Of a stretch of 64,000 nucleotides of DNA, positions 33,172 through 41,055 are shown piece after piece. Both the position numbers and the translations under genes were made by a program. The notes beneath the pieces were generated by a model. It was not told the DNA's origin, did no database searches, and saw only the letters and a program-made list of their open reading frames with translations. Position 1 is the stretch's first letter. Each line of letters starts with the position of its first letter. This stretch comes from an uncultured Bacteroidia bacterium (lineage in GTDB: Bacteria; Bacteroidota; Bacteroidia; Bacteroidales; UBA932), in NCBI GenBank assembly GCA_902801885.1, contig CADCJX010000007.1, forward strand, positions 62,001 through 126,000, in the 5' to 3' direction.

Positions 33172-34212
33172 TTATTTTCTGTTTGCAGGAACTGACGTAA
33201 CCACCTCTACGAAATGGGCCTTGATGGCTTCCGCCTGTTCGGGCGTAACTGAAAGATAGCGTCTGGTACCCTTCTCGTCCGAAGTGAAAAAGGTTGATCC
33301 TTCGTCTGTTACGCTAATTGTTCCTGGTTCCGAAACGGTGAACCACTTATCTCCTTCAACAGCATAAAGCACAGCTGTAGGGTCCCATGTAGGACGGTCG
33401 TACGGCATCTTCTGGTAGGCCTTGTAAGCTTCAACCATAGGATGGAGCCCTGCCCAGCCGAAGTCATTCTCGATGCTTGTGGCCGGATAATTGACTTGGA
33501 TCCCCACCTCGAAGGGAGAAGTCACAACGGGAGTAGGCCATTCCTCGAAGATTGCCTTGGCCGCTGGGATATCCTTTACCACATTGTATTCATGATGGTT
33601 CTGGTCCTTGAAATTACCTGCCATTGTGACCAGAAGGCGGACTTTCTTCGCCACCAGTTCCTTGCCTGTGAGTGATGAATAATCATCAGCAGGAGTCTGA
33701 AGGAGCCTTGAAAGGTTTGTGGAGAATCCTACTGAGGCGATCACGACCGACTTGTCAGCAGCCTTGGAGAGGAGCTTCCTGTAAAGTGACGGCGCTTCAG
33801 GGAGTTTGGAATAGTCTTTCAGCGTTCTTTTGAATGCCGGGCGCCCTTCTTCGTCTTTCAGAAGAACAACTGCTTGGGCATAATTGATAGCATCAGTCTC
33901 ACAATCAGCACCATCGCGGATAATTCCGATCGGGATGTCAGGATGCCCGTACCAGGTGTTCAGGATGTCCACGAATTCTCCCGGAGCATCGCCTTCCTTG
34001 TTGATGCAGGTCGCAAGAAGATTGATTTTGCCGGCGTCAACGTATTTGTAAAGCAAATCCATGGCGATCGCATCATCGACGTCGTTACCGATGTCGGTCT
34101 CCATGATAAGGTTGATGGGACCGGTCTCGCTTCCGGCGGTTCCCCCATTCCTGCAACCTGCCAGGCAGGCAGAAAAGACAGCTATAAAGATGAATATTCT
34201 TTTCATGATCAT
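33172..34212 (-). CDS. Secreted nucleoside hydrolase (IunH family), lipoprotein
   Basis: A 346-residue lipoprotein (FSACLAGCRNGG). The hallmark METDIGNDVDDAIAMDLLYK is the calcium-binding Asp cluster of inosine-uridine-type nucleoside hydrolases. It is followed by VVIASVGFSTNLSRLL, TMAGNFKDQNHHEYNVVKD and FEVGIQVNYPA. It cleaves the N-glycosidic bond of ribonucleosides to ribose and base. Unlike cytosolic RihA/B/C, it is exported. A second ATG six bases in (34206) is an equally possible start. Ribokinase is the gene directly upstream. Confidence 0.88.
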   Translation of the reverse strand: MIMKRIFIFIAVFSACLAGCRNGGTAGSETGPINLIMETDIGNDVDDAIAMDLLYKYVDAGKINLLATCINKEGDAPGEFVDILNTWYGHPDIPIGIIRDGADCETDAINYAQAVVLLKDEEGRPAFKRTLKDYSKLPEAPSLYRKLLSKAADKSVVIASVGFSTNLSRLLQTPADDYSSLTGKELVAKKVRLLVTMAGNFKDQNHHEYNVVKDIPAAKAIFEEWPTPVVTSPFEVGIQVNYPATSIENDFGWAGLHPMVEAYKAYQKMPYDRPTWDPTAVLYAVEGDKWFTVSEPGTISVTDEGSTFFTSDEKGTRRYLSVTPEQAEAIKAHFVEVVTSVPANRK

Positions 34213-34221
34213 AGGAATCTG

Positions 34222-35124
34222 TTAAAGTTCTTCCCTGTAGGGCATGGCAACTTGGGCACCAGCCTTCTGGACAGCTAGCGCAGATGCCTTGGTAGCGAAT
34301 TCTGCAGCCTCTTCCAGGCTCTTCCCCTCAGAGAGGGCGACACAGAGTGATCCGCAGTAGCAGTCTCCGGCTCCGGTAGTGTCCACAGCGTCGACCTTAT
34401 GAGCCTTGACAAATGAGATCTTTTCGCCATCGCAAATAAGGGAACCCTTGGAACCCATTGTAACTATTATCTTTTCTACACCTCTGGCCATCAACACTTT
34501 AGCTGCTTTCATAGCCTCTTCTTGGCTGTTTACGCTGCATCCGGTAATAGCTTCGAGCTCGCTCTCGTTTGGAATGAAAAGGGAGAGATATTTGAATAGC
34601 TCTGCAGGAAGCTCTTCTGAAGGAGCCGGGGCAGGATTCAGAACGACGCATTTCCCGAGTTCATGGCCGATCTTGGCCGCTTCGAGGACGGCGGGAACGG
34701 GTATCTCGAGCTGCATAAGAAGGATGTCGCACTCTTCAATCGCCTTACGGTTGATCCGGATGTCTTCTTCAGTGTAGTCTCCGTTGGCTCCGGGAGCCAC
34801 GACGATGCAGTTCTCCGCATCCTTGTCGACAGTGATAAGGGCCACTCCCGAAGGTTTGGAAGAAAACATAACTCCCGAAGTGTCAAGGCCTTCCTCTTTG
34901 AAATGACGAATCGTATTCTCTCCGAATATGTCTTTGCCTACCTTACAGACAAAAGACACATCTCCGCCCAGACGTTTGGCTGCAACAGCCTGGTTTGCTC
35001 CCTTTCCTCCAGGCCCCATCACGAAATCAGTGCCCATGACTGTCTCGCCTGGGCCCGGCATCCTGTCCGCAAAAGCGGTCATGTCGGTGTTGGTGCTTCC
35101 AATCACCAGAATCTTTCCTTTCAT
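34222..35124 (-). CDS. rbsK: Ribokinase
   Basis: A 300-residue PfkB-family sugar kinase that phosphorylates ribose at O5. Seen: VIGSTNTDMTAFADRMPGPGE, GPGGKGANQAVAAKRLGG (PfkB signature 1), VVLNPAPA, FIPNESELEAITG, VDAVDTTGAGDCYCG (signature 2 with the catalytic Asp). It has no signal peptide, so it is cytoplasmic. It heads a minus-strand run with an exported nucleoside hydrolase, phosphatase and ADP-ribosylglycohydrolase. No ribose transporter is visible in the window. Confidence 0.93.
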   Translation of the reverse strand: MKGKILVIGSTNTDMTAFADRMPGPGETVMGTDFVMGPGGKGANQAVAAKRLGGDVSFVCKVGKDIFGENTIRHFKEEGLDTSGVMFSSKPSGVALITVDKDAENCIVVAPGANGDYTEEDIRINRKAIEECDILLMQLEIPVPAVLEAAKIGHELGKCVVLNPAPAPSEELPAELFKYLSLFIPNESELEAITGCSVNSQEEAMKAAKVLMARGVEKIIVTMGSKGSLICDGEKISFVKAHKVDAVDTTGAGDCYCGSLCVALSEGKSLEEAAEFATKASALAVQKAGAQVAMPYREEL

Positions 35125-35163
35125 CTCGATTATTGGTTGTGTTATTAAAAATCAGTTGTGTTT

Positions 35164-35928
35164 CTAGTCCATTCCTAATTCTATGCGGGCCTCTTCTGAG
35201 AGCATGCTCTGGTCCCACGGCGGTTCGAAAGTAAGTTCGACCTCGCATCCGGTAATCCCCGGTACGTCAGCTACGCTTTTCTTAACCTCGGCAAGTACCT
35301 CATCTGCCATTGGGCAAGTGGGAGCCGTGAAAGTCATCTTGATGAAAACCTCGTGCTTCTTGTTTATCACAAGTTCATAGATAAGTCCAAGATCGTAGAC
35401 ATTGACCGGAATCTCAGGATCATAGACCTGCTTGATGGCCATGATGACATTGTCGTATAGAGGAGCAAGTTCCTTGGCATCTTCTGCAGTAAGGACTTCT
35501 CCCTGAGGCTCATGACCTACACTCTCACGCGCCAGTTCCTTAATCCTTTCAATCATCGAAACCAGTCCGTTCGCCCTTGTAGGAGAAAGGTTTTCTTTCA
35601 GCCCTATCTCTCCGATGAAACCGAAATCGTCTTCTGCTATCTCCTTCGGGTTGCGTCCGGAATAAACGCTTATCAGGAGGGATATTATGCCCTTGGTGAT
35701 TATCGCGTCACTGTCAGCCTTGAAGAACAGTCGTCCATCCTCAACTTTTGAATCCAACCAGACTCTTGATTGGCAACCTTTTATAAGCTTATCTTCTGTT
35801 TTCTGGTCTTCAGGATACTCCTCGAGATTCTTCCCAAGATCGATCAGATACTCATACTTGTCAAGCCATTCGTCGTACATCGAAAAATCATCGATGACCG
35901 CCTGCTTGGCTTCTTCCAATGTCTTCAT
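35164..35928 (-). CDS. SufE-DUF59 (SufT-like) fusion, Fe-S cluster assembly
   Basis: A 254-residue protein with two domains. Residues 1-140 are SufE-like, with the sulfur-accepting Cys52 in LIKGCQSRVWL, and SPTRANGLVSMIERIKELA at the end. Residues 155-254 are a DUF59/MIP18 domain: VIMAIKQVYDPEIPVNVYDLGLIY, then MTFTAPTCPMADEV. SufE takes persulfide sulfur from SufS; DUF59 proteins help deliver Fe-S clusters to targets. Elsewhere these are usually separate genes. It lies 29 bases after sufS in the same unit. Confidence 0.88.
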   Translation of the reverse strand: MKTLEEAKQAVIDDFSMYDEWLDKYEYLIDLGKNLEEYPEDQKTEDKLIKGCQSRVWLDSKVEDGRLFFKADSDAIITKGIISLLISVYSGRNPKEIAEDDFGFIGEIGLKENLSPTRANGLVSMIERIKELARESVGHEPQGEVLTAEDAKELAPLYDNVIMAIKQVYDPEIPVNVYDLGLIYELVINKKHEVFIKMTFTAPTCPMADEVLAEVKKSVADVPGITGCEVELTFEPPWDQSMLSEEARIELGMD

Positions 35929-35957
35929 TCTCTATCAATATTTAACAAGCAATCTAT

Positions 35958-37193
35958 CTACGCCAGCATCGAAACCGCCTTTCCAAGCGACTTGATGAAA
36001 TACTCTGCTTCTGCCATCGTGTTATATGGCGCCAAGGATACCCTTACCATGCCGGTCACACCAAACCTGTCCATCAAAGGTTCTGCACACATCTGACCTG
36101 AACGGACAGCTATTCCCATCTTGTCAAGGATAAGCGCAAGATCCTCATGATGAGCACCTTGAACTACAAATGAATAGAGAGGTATCTTCCTCTCTGTTCC
36201 ACGTGGAACACCAAAGAGCCTGACCTCATTCTCCCCTTTTATTTGGCTGAGAGAAGAGTACATATACTCGTCTACAGATCTAAGTTCTCGCTGTAGTTCA
36301 TCGTCTTTATTGATCATTGACAAGAAACTGATTGAGTCCTTAAGAGTAGGAACGGCATTGATGTTCTGTGTGCCTGCCTCAAACTTACCTGGCAGCGGGG
36401 CATAGGTCGTCCCTGTAAATTTAACAGACCCTATCATCTCACCTCCCCCCATAAAGGGAACCATCTTCTCAAGCCATTTCTTCTTGCCGTAAAGCACCCC
36501 CGTGCCTGTTGCTGCATAAAGTTTGTGGCCGGAAAAAGCATAAAAATCACAGTCAAGGTCACGGACGTCCACCCCGACATGTACGATTCCCTGCGCACCA
36601 TCGACAAGAACGGGGCAATTCATTGAATGACAAAGGTTTACAATCTGTTTAACAGGGTTTACGATTCCCAGAACGTTGGAAACCTGCGTCACAGCTACAA
36701 GCTTGGTCCTTGAAGTGAGGAGTGTCTTCAACTCGTCAATCTTCAGATGTCCTTCATCATCGATGCCTATGACCTTCAGCACTGCCTTTTTCCTCTCACA
36801 AAGCAATTGCCATGGGACTATGTTGGAATGATGTTCTTCCTCAGAAACGATAATCTCGTCACCCTCGTTTATGAATGTCTCCCCGAAGGAATAAGCCACA
36901 AGATTAATTGACGCCGTAGTGCCTGAGGTGAATAATATTTCTTCCCTGGATTCCGCATTCAGAAAGTCACGTACAGCGTCCCTGGTACTTTCATATTCCT
37001 CGGTTGCATCAGAAGCAAGCTTATGGACCGCCCTGTGGATATTTGCATTTGCCCCAAGGGCTAAACCGTCCAACCTGCGAACAGCATTCTCCAGTCTTTG
37101 GGAGGTCGCAGCGTTGTCAAAATAAACAAGAGGGCGGGAATAAACCTGCTGCCCGAGGGCAGGAAACATGTCCCTTATGTCGTTAATTGTCAT
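35958..37193 (-). CDS. sufS: SufS-type cysteine desulfurase
   Basis: A 411-residue PLP enzyme that removes sulfur from cysteine for Fe-S cluster assembly. Seen: FDNAATSQRL, SEEEHHSNIVPWQLL, CPVLVDGAQGIVHV, FYAFSGHKLYAATGTGVLYG (PLP-binding Lys) and RSGQMCAEPLMDRFG (catalytic Cys369). Length is normal. It is divergent from ruvA. A perfect parS palindrome lies in its coding sequence (36195-36210). Confidence 0.95.
   Translation of the reverse strand: MTINDIRDMFPALGQQVYSRPLVYFDNAATSQRLENAVRRLDGLALGANANIHRAVHKLASDATEEYESTRDAVRDFLNAESREEILFTSGTTASINLVAYSFGETFINEGDEIIVSEEEHHSNIVPWQLLCERKKAVLKVIGIDDEGHLKIDELKTLLTSRTKLVAVTQVSNVLGIVNPVKQIVNLCHSMNCPVLVDGAQGIVHVGVDVRDLDCDFYAFSGHKLYAATGTGVLYGKKKWLEKMVPFMGGGEMIGSVKFTGTTYAPLPGKFEAGTQNINAVPTLKDSISFLSMINKDDELQRELRSVDEYMYSSLSQIKGENEVRLFGVPRGTERKIPLYSFVVQGAHHEDLALILDKMGIAVRSGQMCAEPLMDRFGVTGMVRVSLAPYNTMAEAEYFIKSLGKAVSMLA
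36195..36210. promoter_or_regulatory. parS site (ParB-binding palindrome), inside sufS
   Basis: TGTTCCACGTGGAACA is a perfect 16-bp palindrome. It differs from the classical parS TGTTTCACGTGAAACA at one symmetric pair, and it is a variant used as parS in other bacteria. A second identical copy lies 1.95 kb away in mnmG. The pair points to a chromosome-segregation locus near the origin. Confidence 0.8.
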
Positions 37194-37218
37194 TCTCCGA
37201 AACCAAATGAAGTAAATA

Positions 37219-37257
37219 CAAATTTAACTAATAAATGTCAAACATTTTGTAATTTTG
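37219..37257. promoter_or_regulatory. Divergent -7 elements between sufS and ruvA
   Basis: On the minus strand TAAATTTG (plus coordinates 37219-37226) faces sufS. On the plus strand TAATTTTG (37250-37257) faces ruvA, 19 bases before its ATG. Neither has a clear TTTG at the proper -33 distance, so both are weak calls. Confidence 0.35.
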
Positions 37258-37276
37258 GAAAGTTAAAAGAAGAAAC

Positions 37277-37867
37277 ATGATCGACTACATCAAGGGCTCA
37301 ATAGTGGAACTCTCCCCCGCAGAATTGATTCTGGACAATAACGGGGTCGGCTACAGTTTTCCTATCTCTCTTCAGACCTACCAGACCCTGCAGGACAAGA
37401 AGGAGGCGAAGATCTTCGTGTACCATTATCTCCGCGAGGACATGGAGGAATACTACGGTTTTGCAACAAAAGATGAGAGGGAACTTTTTGAGCTTCTGAT
37501 CAGCGTTTCAGGAATAGGTGTAGCCTCTGCCAGAATGATGCTTTCCTCACTGTCTGCTGAAGAAATCCGCCAGGCAATCCTGTCTGAAGATGTGGCGCGG
37601 ATCAAGAGCATAAAAGGCATAGGAGTGAAGAGCGCACAGCGTTTGATAATTGAACTCAAGGACAAAATCGTCAAGGGTGAAGGTGCAGATTCTTCAGAGC
37701 TTTTCGGAAGCGCTGCAAGAAGCGAGATCGTCGAAGAGGCTTCTCGTGCCCTTATAATGCTAGGTTTCGCAAAACCTGCCGTCAACAAGGCCATCCAGAC
37801 TATTCTCAAGGCCAATCCTAATGCCAAGGTTGAGCAGATAATCAAGTCCGCCCTACAGATGATGTAA
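37277..37867 (+). CDS. ruvA: Holliday junction DNA helicase subunit RuvA
   Basis: A 196-residue protein that binds Holliday junctions and loads the RuvB motor. Seen: the OB-fold N-terminus MIDYIKGSIVELSPAELILDNNGVGY, YHYLREDMEEYYGF, the helix-hairpin-helix pairs LLISVSGIGVASARMML and IKSIKGIGVKSAQRLIIEL, and the C-terminal RuvB-binding domain (SRALIMLGFAKPAVNKAI). ruvB is in this window but about 11 kb away on the other strand. It converges with mnmG, 7 bases apart. Confidence 0.96.
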   Translation: MIDYIKGSIVELSPAELILDNNGVGYSFPISLQTYQTLQDKKEAKIFVYHYLREDMEEYYGFATKDERELFELLISVSGIGVASARMMLSSLSAEEIRQAILSEDVARIKSIKGIGVKSAQRLIIELKDKIVKGEGADSSELFGSAARSEIVEEASRALIMLGFAKPAVNKAIQTILKANPNAKVEQIIKSALQMM

Positions 37868-37874
37868 TATTAAC

Positions 37875-39737
37875 CTACCGTCCGAAATAGACAAGAAGGA
37901 TAGATATGTCTGATGGGGAAATACCGGAGATGCGTGAAGCCTGGGCTATTGTGCGCGGTTTATAACGCATCAATTTCTGGCGGCATTCTATAGAAAGGCC
38001 GGAGACCCTTTCAAAATCAAAATTTTCAGGAATAATAAGATTTTCCAATCGAGAAATCTTCTCTGCAACCGTTTTTTCTCGTTCGATATAACCCTTGTAT
38101 TTAATCTCGATTTCGACGGAATCAACTACTTCTTTTGGATAAATTGTTCCACGTGGAACAATTTTTAACAATTCAGAAAGACTTGTTTCAGGCCTTGCCG
38201 CAAGTTCAGCCACCTTCTTAGAATCAGTCAAAGGTGTGGATCCACATGACTCAAGATAAGGGTTGACATCACCCGCGCGAACCTTTGTAGTGTAACAGTA
38301 TTCACTCAAAGAAGCTGCTTGAGTGTACTTCTGCTGCATTATTGAGTAACGCTTTTCTGAAGCAAGGCCTATCTTGTAGGCCTTTTCTGTCAGCCTGAAA
38401 TCAGCATTATCCTGGCGAAGAAGAATCCGGTACTCGGCTCTTGAAGTGAACATCCTGTATGGCTCGTCAACTCCTTTTGTGACGAGATCATCTATCAAAA
38501 CTCCAATATAGGATTCATCACGACGGAGGATAAAAGGCTCTTTTTCTTTAATCTTCAAAGCAGCATTAATGCCAGCCATGAGACCCTGGGCAGCTGCCTC
38601 TTCATAGCCTGTGGTTCCATTTACCTGACCTGCCAAATATAGGTTTTCGATATCCTTCAACTCGAGTGTATCCCTAAGCTGGGTCGGATCGAAATAATCA
38701 TATTCTACAGCATAAGCAGGTTTGAATATCTTTGCAGTCTCAAGACCTTTGATTGCATGAAGAGCATCAAGCTGGGTTTCCAAAGGCAAAGAAGAAGAAA
38801 AACCCTGGAGATAATATTCATTAGTATCCCTACCTTCAGGTTCAAGGAAGAGTTGATGGGAGTCGTTGTCGGGAAAAACCCGGAGCTTGTCTTCAATGCT
38901 CGGACAATACCTTGGCCCCTTCCCGGTGATCAATCCGTTCAACAAAGGAGAATCCTTGAAACCGGAACGAAGAATGTCATGAACTTCGGAATTGGTGTGA
39001 AGAATAAAACAAGGCATCTGTTCTTCGGATGCCTGGACCGAAGAAAGAACATCGAGATAAGAGAATCTATCAGGAAGGGAATCTCCGATTTGAAGAAGAA
39101 GTGAAGATGTGTCGACTGATGAAATGTCAATTCTCGGAGGAGTACCTGTCTTCATCCGTCCGGTGCGAAGACCGAGACTCACGAGTTGCTCAGTCAGACC
39201 ATGCGAAGAAAGCTCACCGATCCTGCCACCTTCGAAAACAGTTCGGCCTATGAAAAGTTTACCACCAAGGAATGTTCCTGCAGTCAAAATAACTGCCTGA
39301 GACTTAAAAATTGCCCCGGTAGTTGTGCGGACCCCGCAGATTTTTGAATTCTCAAAGAGGAAAGACGAGGCAAAATCTGCGTAAATATCTAATTTACAAT
39401 TAGTTTCGAGAATTTTGCGCCAGCGTAGGGAAAACGCCTGTTTATCACACTGTGCTCTTGGGCTCCACATTGCCGGTCCTTTGGAGCGGTTAAGCATCCT
39501 GAACTGAAGGGTACAAGCATCAGTTACAAGCCCCATCATGCCTCCGAGAGCATCTATTTCCCTGACTATCTGACCTTTAGCAATTCCGCCAACAGCAGGA
39601 TTGCAGGACATCCTGGCAAAGCTTCGAAGGTCGGCATTAAGCAAAAGAACCGAACATCCGAGCTTTGAAGCCGCAACTGCAGCCTCACAACCTGCGTGTC
39701 CTCCCCCGACTACTATTATATCATAAGAAAGAGTCAT
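37875..39737 (-). CDS. mnmG: tRNA uridine-5-carboxymethylaminomethyl modification enzyme MnmG (GidA)
   Basis: A 620-residue FAD enzyme that, with MnmE, modifies the wobble uridine of certain tRNAs. I start at [13 protein letters not shown] (39737), four bases after the ybeY stop; an ATG at 39752 would overlap ybeY. Seen: [21 protein letters not shown] (Rossmann loop), [63 protein letters not shown], and [18 protein letters not shown]. Length is normal. In many bacteria this gene lies near the origin beside par genes. A parS palindrome is inside it (38145-38160). Confidence 0.96.
   Translation of the reverse strand: MTLSYDIIVVGGGHAGCEAAVAASKLGCSVLLLNADLRSFARMSCNPAVGGIAKGQIVREIDALGGMMGLVTDACTLQFRMLNRSKGPAMWSPRAQCDKQAFSLRWRKILETNCKLDIYADFASSFLFENSKICGVRTTTGAIFKSQAVILTAGTFLGGKLFIGRTVFEGGRIGELSSHGLTEQLVSLGLRTGRMKTGTPPRIDISSVDTSSLLLQIGDSLPDRFSYLDVLSSVQASEEQMPCFILHTNSEVHDILRSGFKDSPLLNGLITGKGPRYCPSIEDKLRVFPDNDSHQLFLEPEGRDTNEYYLQGFSSSLPLETQLDALHAIKGLETAKIFKPAYAVEYDYFDPTQLRDTLELKDIENLYLAGQVNGTTGYEEAAAQGLMAGINAALKIKEKEPFILRRDESYIGVLIDDLVTKGVDEPYRMFTSRAEYRILLRQDNADFRLTEKAYKIGLASEKRYSIMQQKYTQAASLSEYCYTTKVRAGDVNPYLESCGSTPLTDSKKVAELAARPETSLSELLKIVPRGTIYPKEVVDSVEIEIKYKGYIEREKTVAEKISRLENLIIPENFDFERVSGLSIECRQKLMRYKPRTIAQASRISGISPSDISILLVYFGR
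38145..38160. promoter_or_regulatory. parS site (ParB-binding palindrome), inside mnmG
   Basis: A second perfect copy of TGTTCCACGTGGAACA, within the mnmG coding sequence. It encodes VPRG and neighbours on the minus strand, so the palindrome is kept despite coding constraint. Confidence 0.8.
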
Positions 39738-39741
39738 GGGA

Positions 39742-40161
39742 TCAGACGGCACTCCTTAACTTAAGATAATAATCTTCTTTCTCATGGATCTGCTTCTCTT
39801 CCTCCGGAGTGTGGTCGTCGTAACCAATCAGATGAAGGAGACCATGAACGATGACCCGGTGGAGTTCCTCATCGAACTCGGCACCATATTCAATGGCATT
39901 CTCACGAACGGTGTCGACACTGATGAACAGATCTCCGGAAAGCTTGTTTCCCTCACAATAGTCGAAAGTGATAATGTCGGTAAAATAGTCATGCTGAAGA
40001 TAACGCATGTTGACATCAAGGATGTAATTGTCGGAACAAAAAATTATGTTAACATCGCCGATAGTTCTGACCTCACTGCCGGCGACGAACTTCAACCAGC
40101 GGTTCGTGGCCAGTTTATCCTTGAAAACAAACTTGACATCTTCACAATAGTACCTGATCAT
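39742..40161 (-). CDS. ybeY: Endoribonuclease YbeY (16S rRNA maturation)
   Basis: A 139-residue metal-dependent RNase acting in 16S rRNA 3' maturation and ribosome quality control. The diagnostic zinc site is [21 protein letters not shown] (HGxxHLxGxDH pattern); [31 protein letters not shown] is the preceding conserved block. It is followed after four bases by mnmG, with which it should be co-transcribed. Confidence 0.94.
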   Translation of the reverse strand: MIRYYCEDVKFVFKDKLATNRWLKFVAGSEVRTIGDVNIIFCSDNYILDVNMRYLQHDYFTDIITFDYCEGNKLSGDLFISVDTVRENAIEYGAEFDEELHRVIVHGLLHLIGYDDHTPEEEKQIHEKEDYYLKLRSAV

Positions 40162-40203
40162 GGCTCAAAGTTTCTACAAATCTACAACTATTAATTCAAA
40201 AAA

Positions 40204-40234
40204 TTTGAAATGAAAATTATTATTTATAACTTTG
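40204..40234 (+). promoter_or_regulatory. Full-consensus Bacteroides promoter for tonB
   Basis: TTTG (40204-40207), a 19-base spacer, TAACTTTG (40227-40234). It matches TTTG-N19-21-TAnnTTTG exactly and predicts a start near 40241. This rules out the in-frame ATG at 40232 as the tonB start. Confidence 0.8.
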
Positions 40235-40267
40235 GAAGCCATTAATGGATTAATAAACTCACTGAAT

Positions 40268-40957
40268 ATGGAAGTAAAGAAAACCGAAAAAGCCAATCTT
40301 GAGAACAGGAGACTGCTTTTTACAGAGATCGGACTCGTCGCTGCACTTCTTGTTGTCTGGGGAGCTTTCTCCTACGGAACGAAAGAAAAGACAGTGGCTA
40401 TGTTCGAAACTGACACAGAGGTTGTGGAAGTTGAGGAAATGGTTCCTATCACTCAGGAGACCCCTCCCCCGCCGCCCGAGGCCCCTCAGATCCCTGTCCT
40501 GTCAGACCAGATCGATATCGTCGAGGATGACATCAAGGTTGAAGACAACTTCATGAGCCTTGAAGATGACGCCAACTTAGGTGTTGAAATCATGGACTAT
40601 GTTGAGGAAGTCAAGGAGGAAGTAGTTGAGGAAGAGGCCATTCCTTTCCAGCTGGTTGAGGAGAAGCCTTCATTCAACGGTGGCGATGCCAATGAGTTCT
40701 CCAAGTGGGTCAACTCAAAGCTCGTCTATCCTGAGATCGCCAAGGAAAATGGTGTACAGGGTCGTGTAACCCTCCAGTTCACGGTTGAGAAGGACGGTTC
40801 AGTGACCAACGTAAAGGTCCTCAGGGGCGTTGACTCATCCCTCGACAAGGAGGCTGTCCGCGTCGTCCAGAGCTCCCCGAAGTGGAAGCCCGGAAAGCAG
40901 CGTGACCGCGCCGTCAAGGTGACCTACACATTCCCTGTTATCTTCCAGCTCCGATAA
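40268..40957 (+). CDS. tonB: TonB energy-transducing protein
   Basis: A 229-residue inner-membrane protein that passes proton-motive energy to TonB-dependent outer-membrane channels such as the SusC at the start of this window. The start is at MEVKKTEKANLENRR (40268), because the promoter lies over the upstream in-frame ATG. One membrane anchor (FTEIGLVAALLVVWGAFSYG), a Pro-rich stretch (TPPPPPEAP), a long Glu/Val-rich periplasmic spacer, and the C-terminal TonB domain (VYPEIAKENGVQGRVTLQF, VLRGVDSSLDKEAVRVV, KWKPGKQRDRAVKVTYTFPVIF). ExbB and ExbD are not next to it. Confidence 0.92.
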   Translation: MEVKKTEKANLENRRLLFTEIGLVAALLVVWGAFSYGTKEKTVAMFETDTEVVEVEEMVPITQETPPPPPEAPQIPVLSDQIDIVEDDIKVEDNFMSLEDDANLGVEIMDYVEEVKEEVVEEEAIPFQLVEEKPSFNGGDANEFSKWVNSKLVYPEIAKENGVQGRVTLQFTVEKDGSVTNVKVLRGVDSSLDKEAVRVVQSSPKWKPGKQRDRAVKVTYTFPVIFQLR

Positions 40958-40977
40958 GCTCGGAACAAGAAAACTGA

Positions 40978-41007
40978 AAGGCCGTCCCCAACCGGATGGC
41001 CTTTTTT
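40978..41007 (+). terminator. Rho-independent terminator after tonB
   Basis: A 10-bp stem AAGGCCGTCC (40978-40987) with GGATGGCCTT (40994-41003), including one G-T wobble, a 6-base loop and a run of T to 41007. It also excludes the in-frame ATG at 40996 as the hflX start. Confidence 0.88.
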
Positions 41008-41011
41008 AATA

Positions 41012-41055
41012 AGATTCTTCACTGCATTAGATTCTTCACTACGTTCAGAATGACA
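41012..41055. repeat. Short interspersed repeat (SERSEES-type), copy 2, with partial tandem copy
   Basis: Reverse-oriented relative of the repeat at 28688-28714. The complete unit is 41029-41055 (AGATTCTTCACTACGTTCAG, then AATGACA). A truncated unit at 41012-41028 precedes it. The unit ends in AATGACA, which supplies the first possible ATG (41050) of hflX. Confidence 0.7.

Noticed and set aside
40996..41049. Longer N-terminus for HflX
   Set aside because: The ATG at 40996 is inside the tonB terminator and the added residues are translated repeat sequence.
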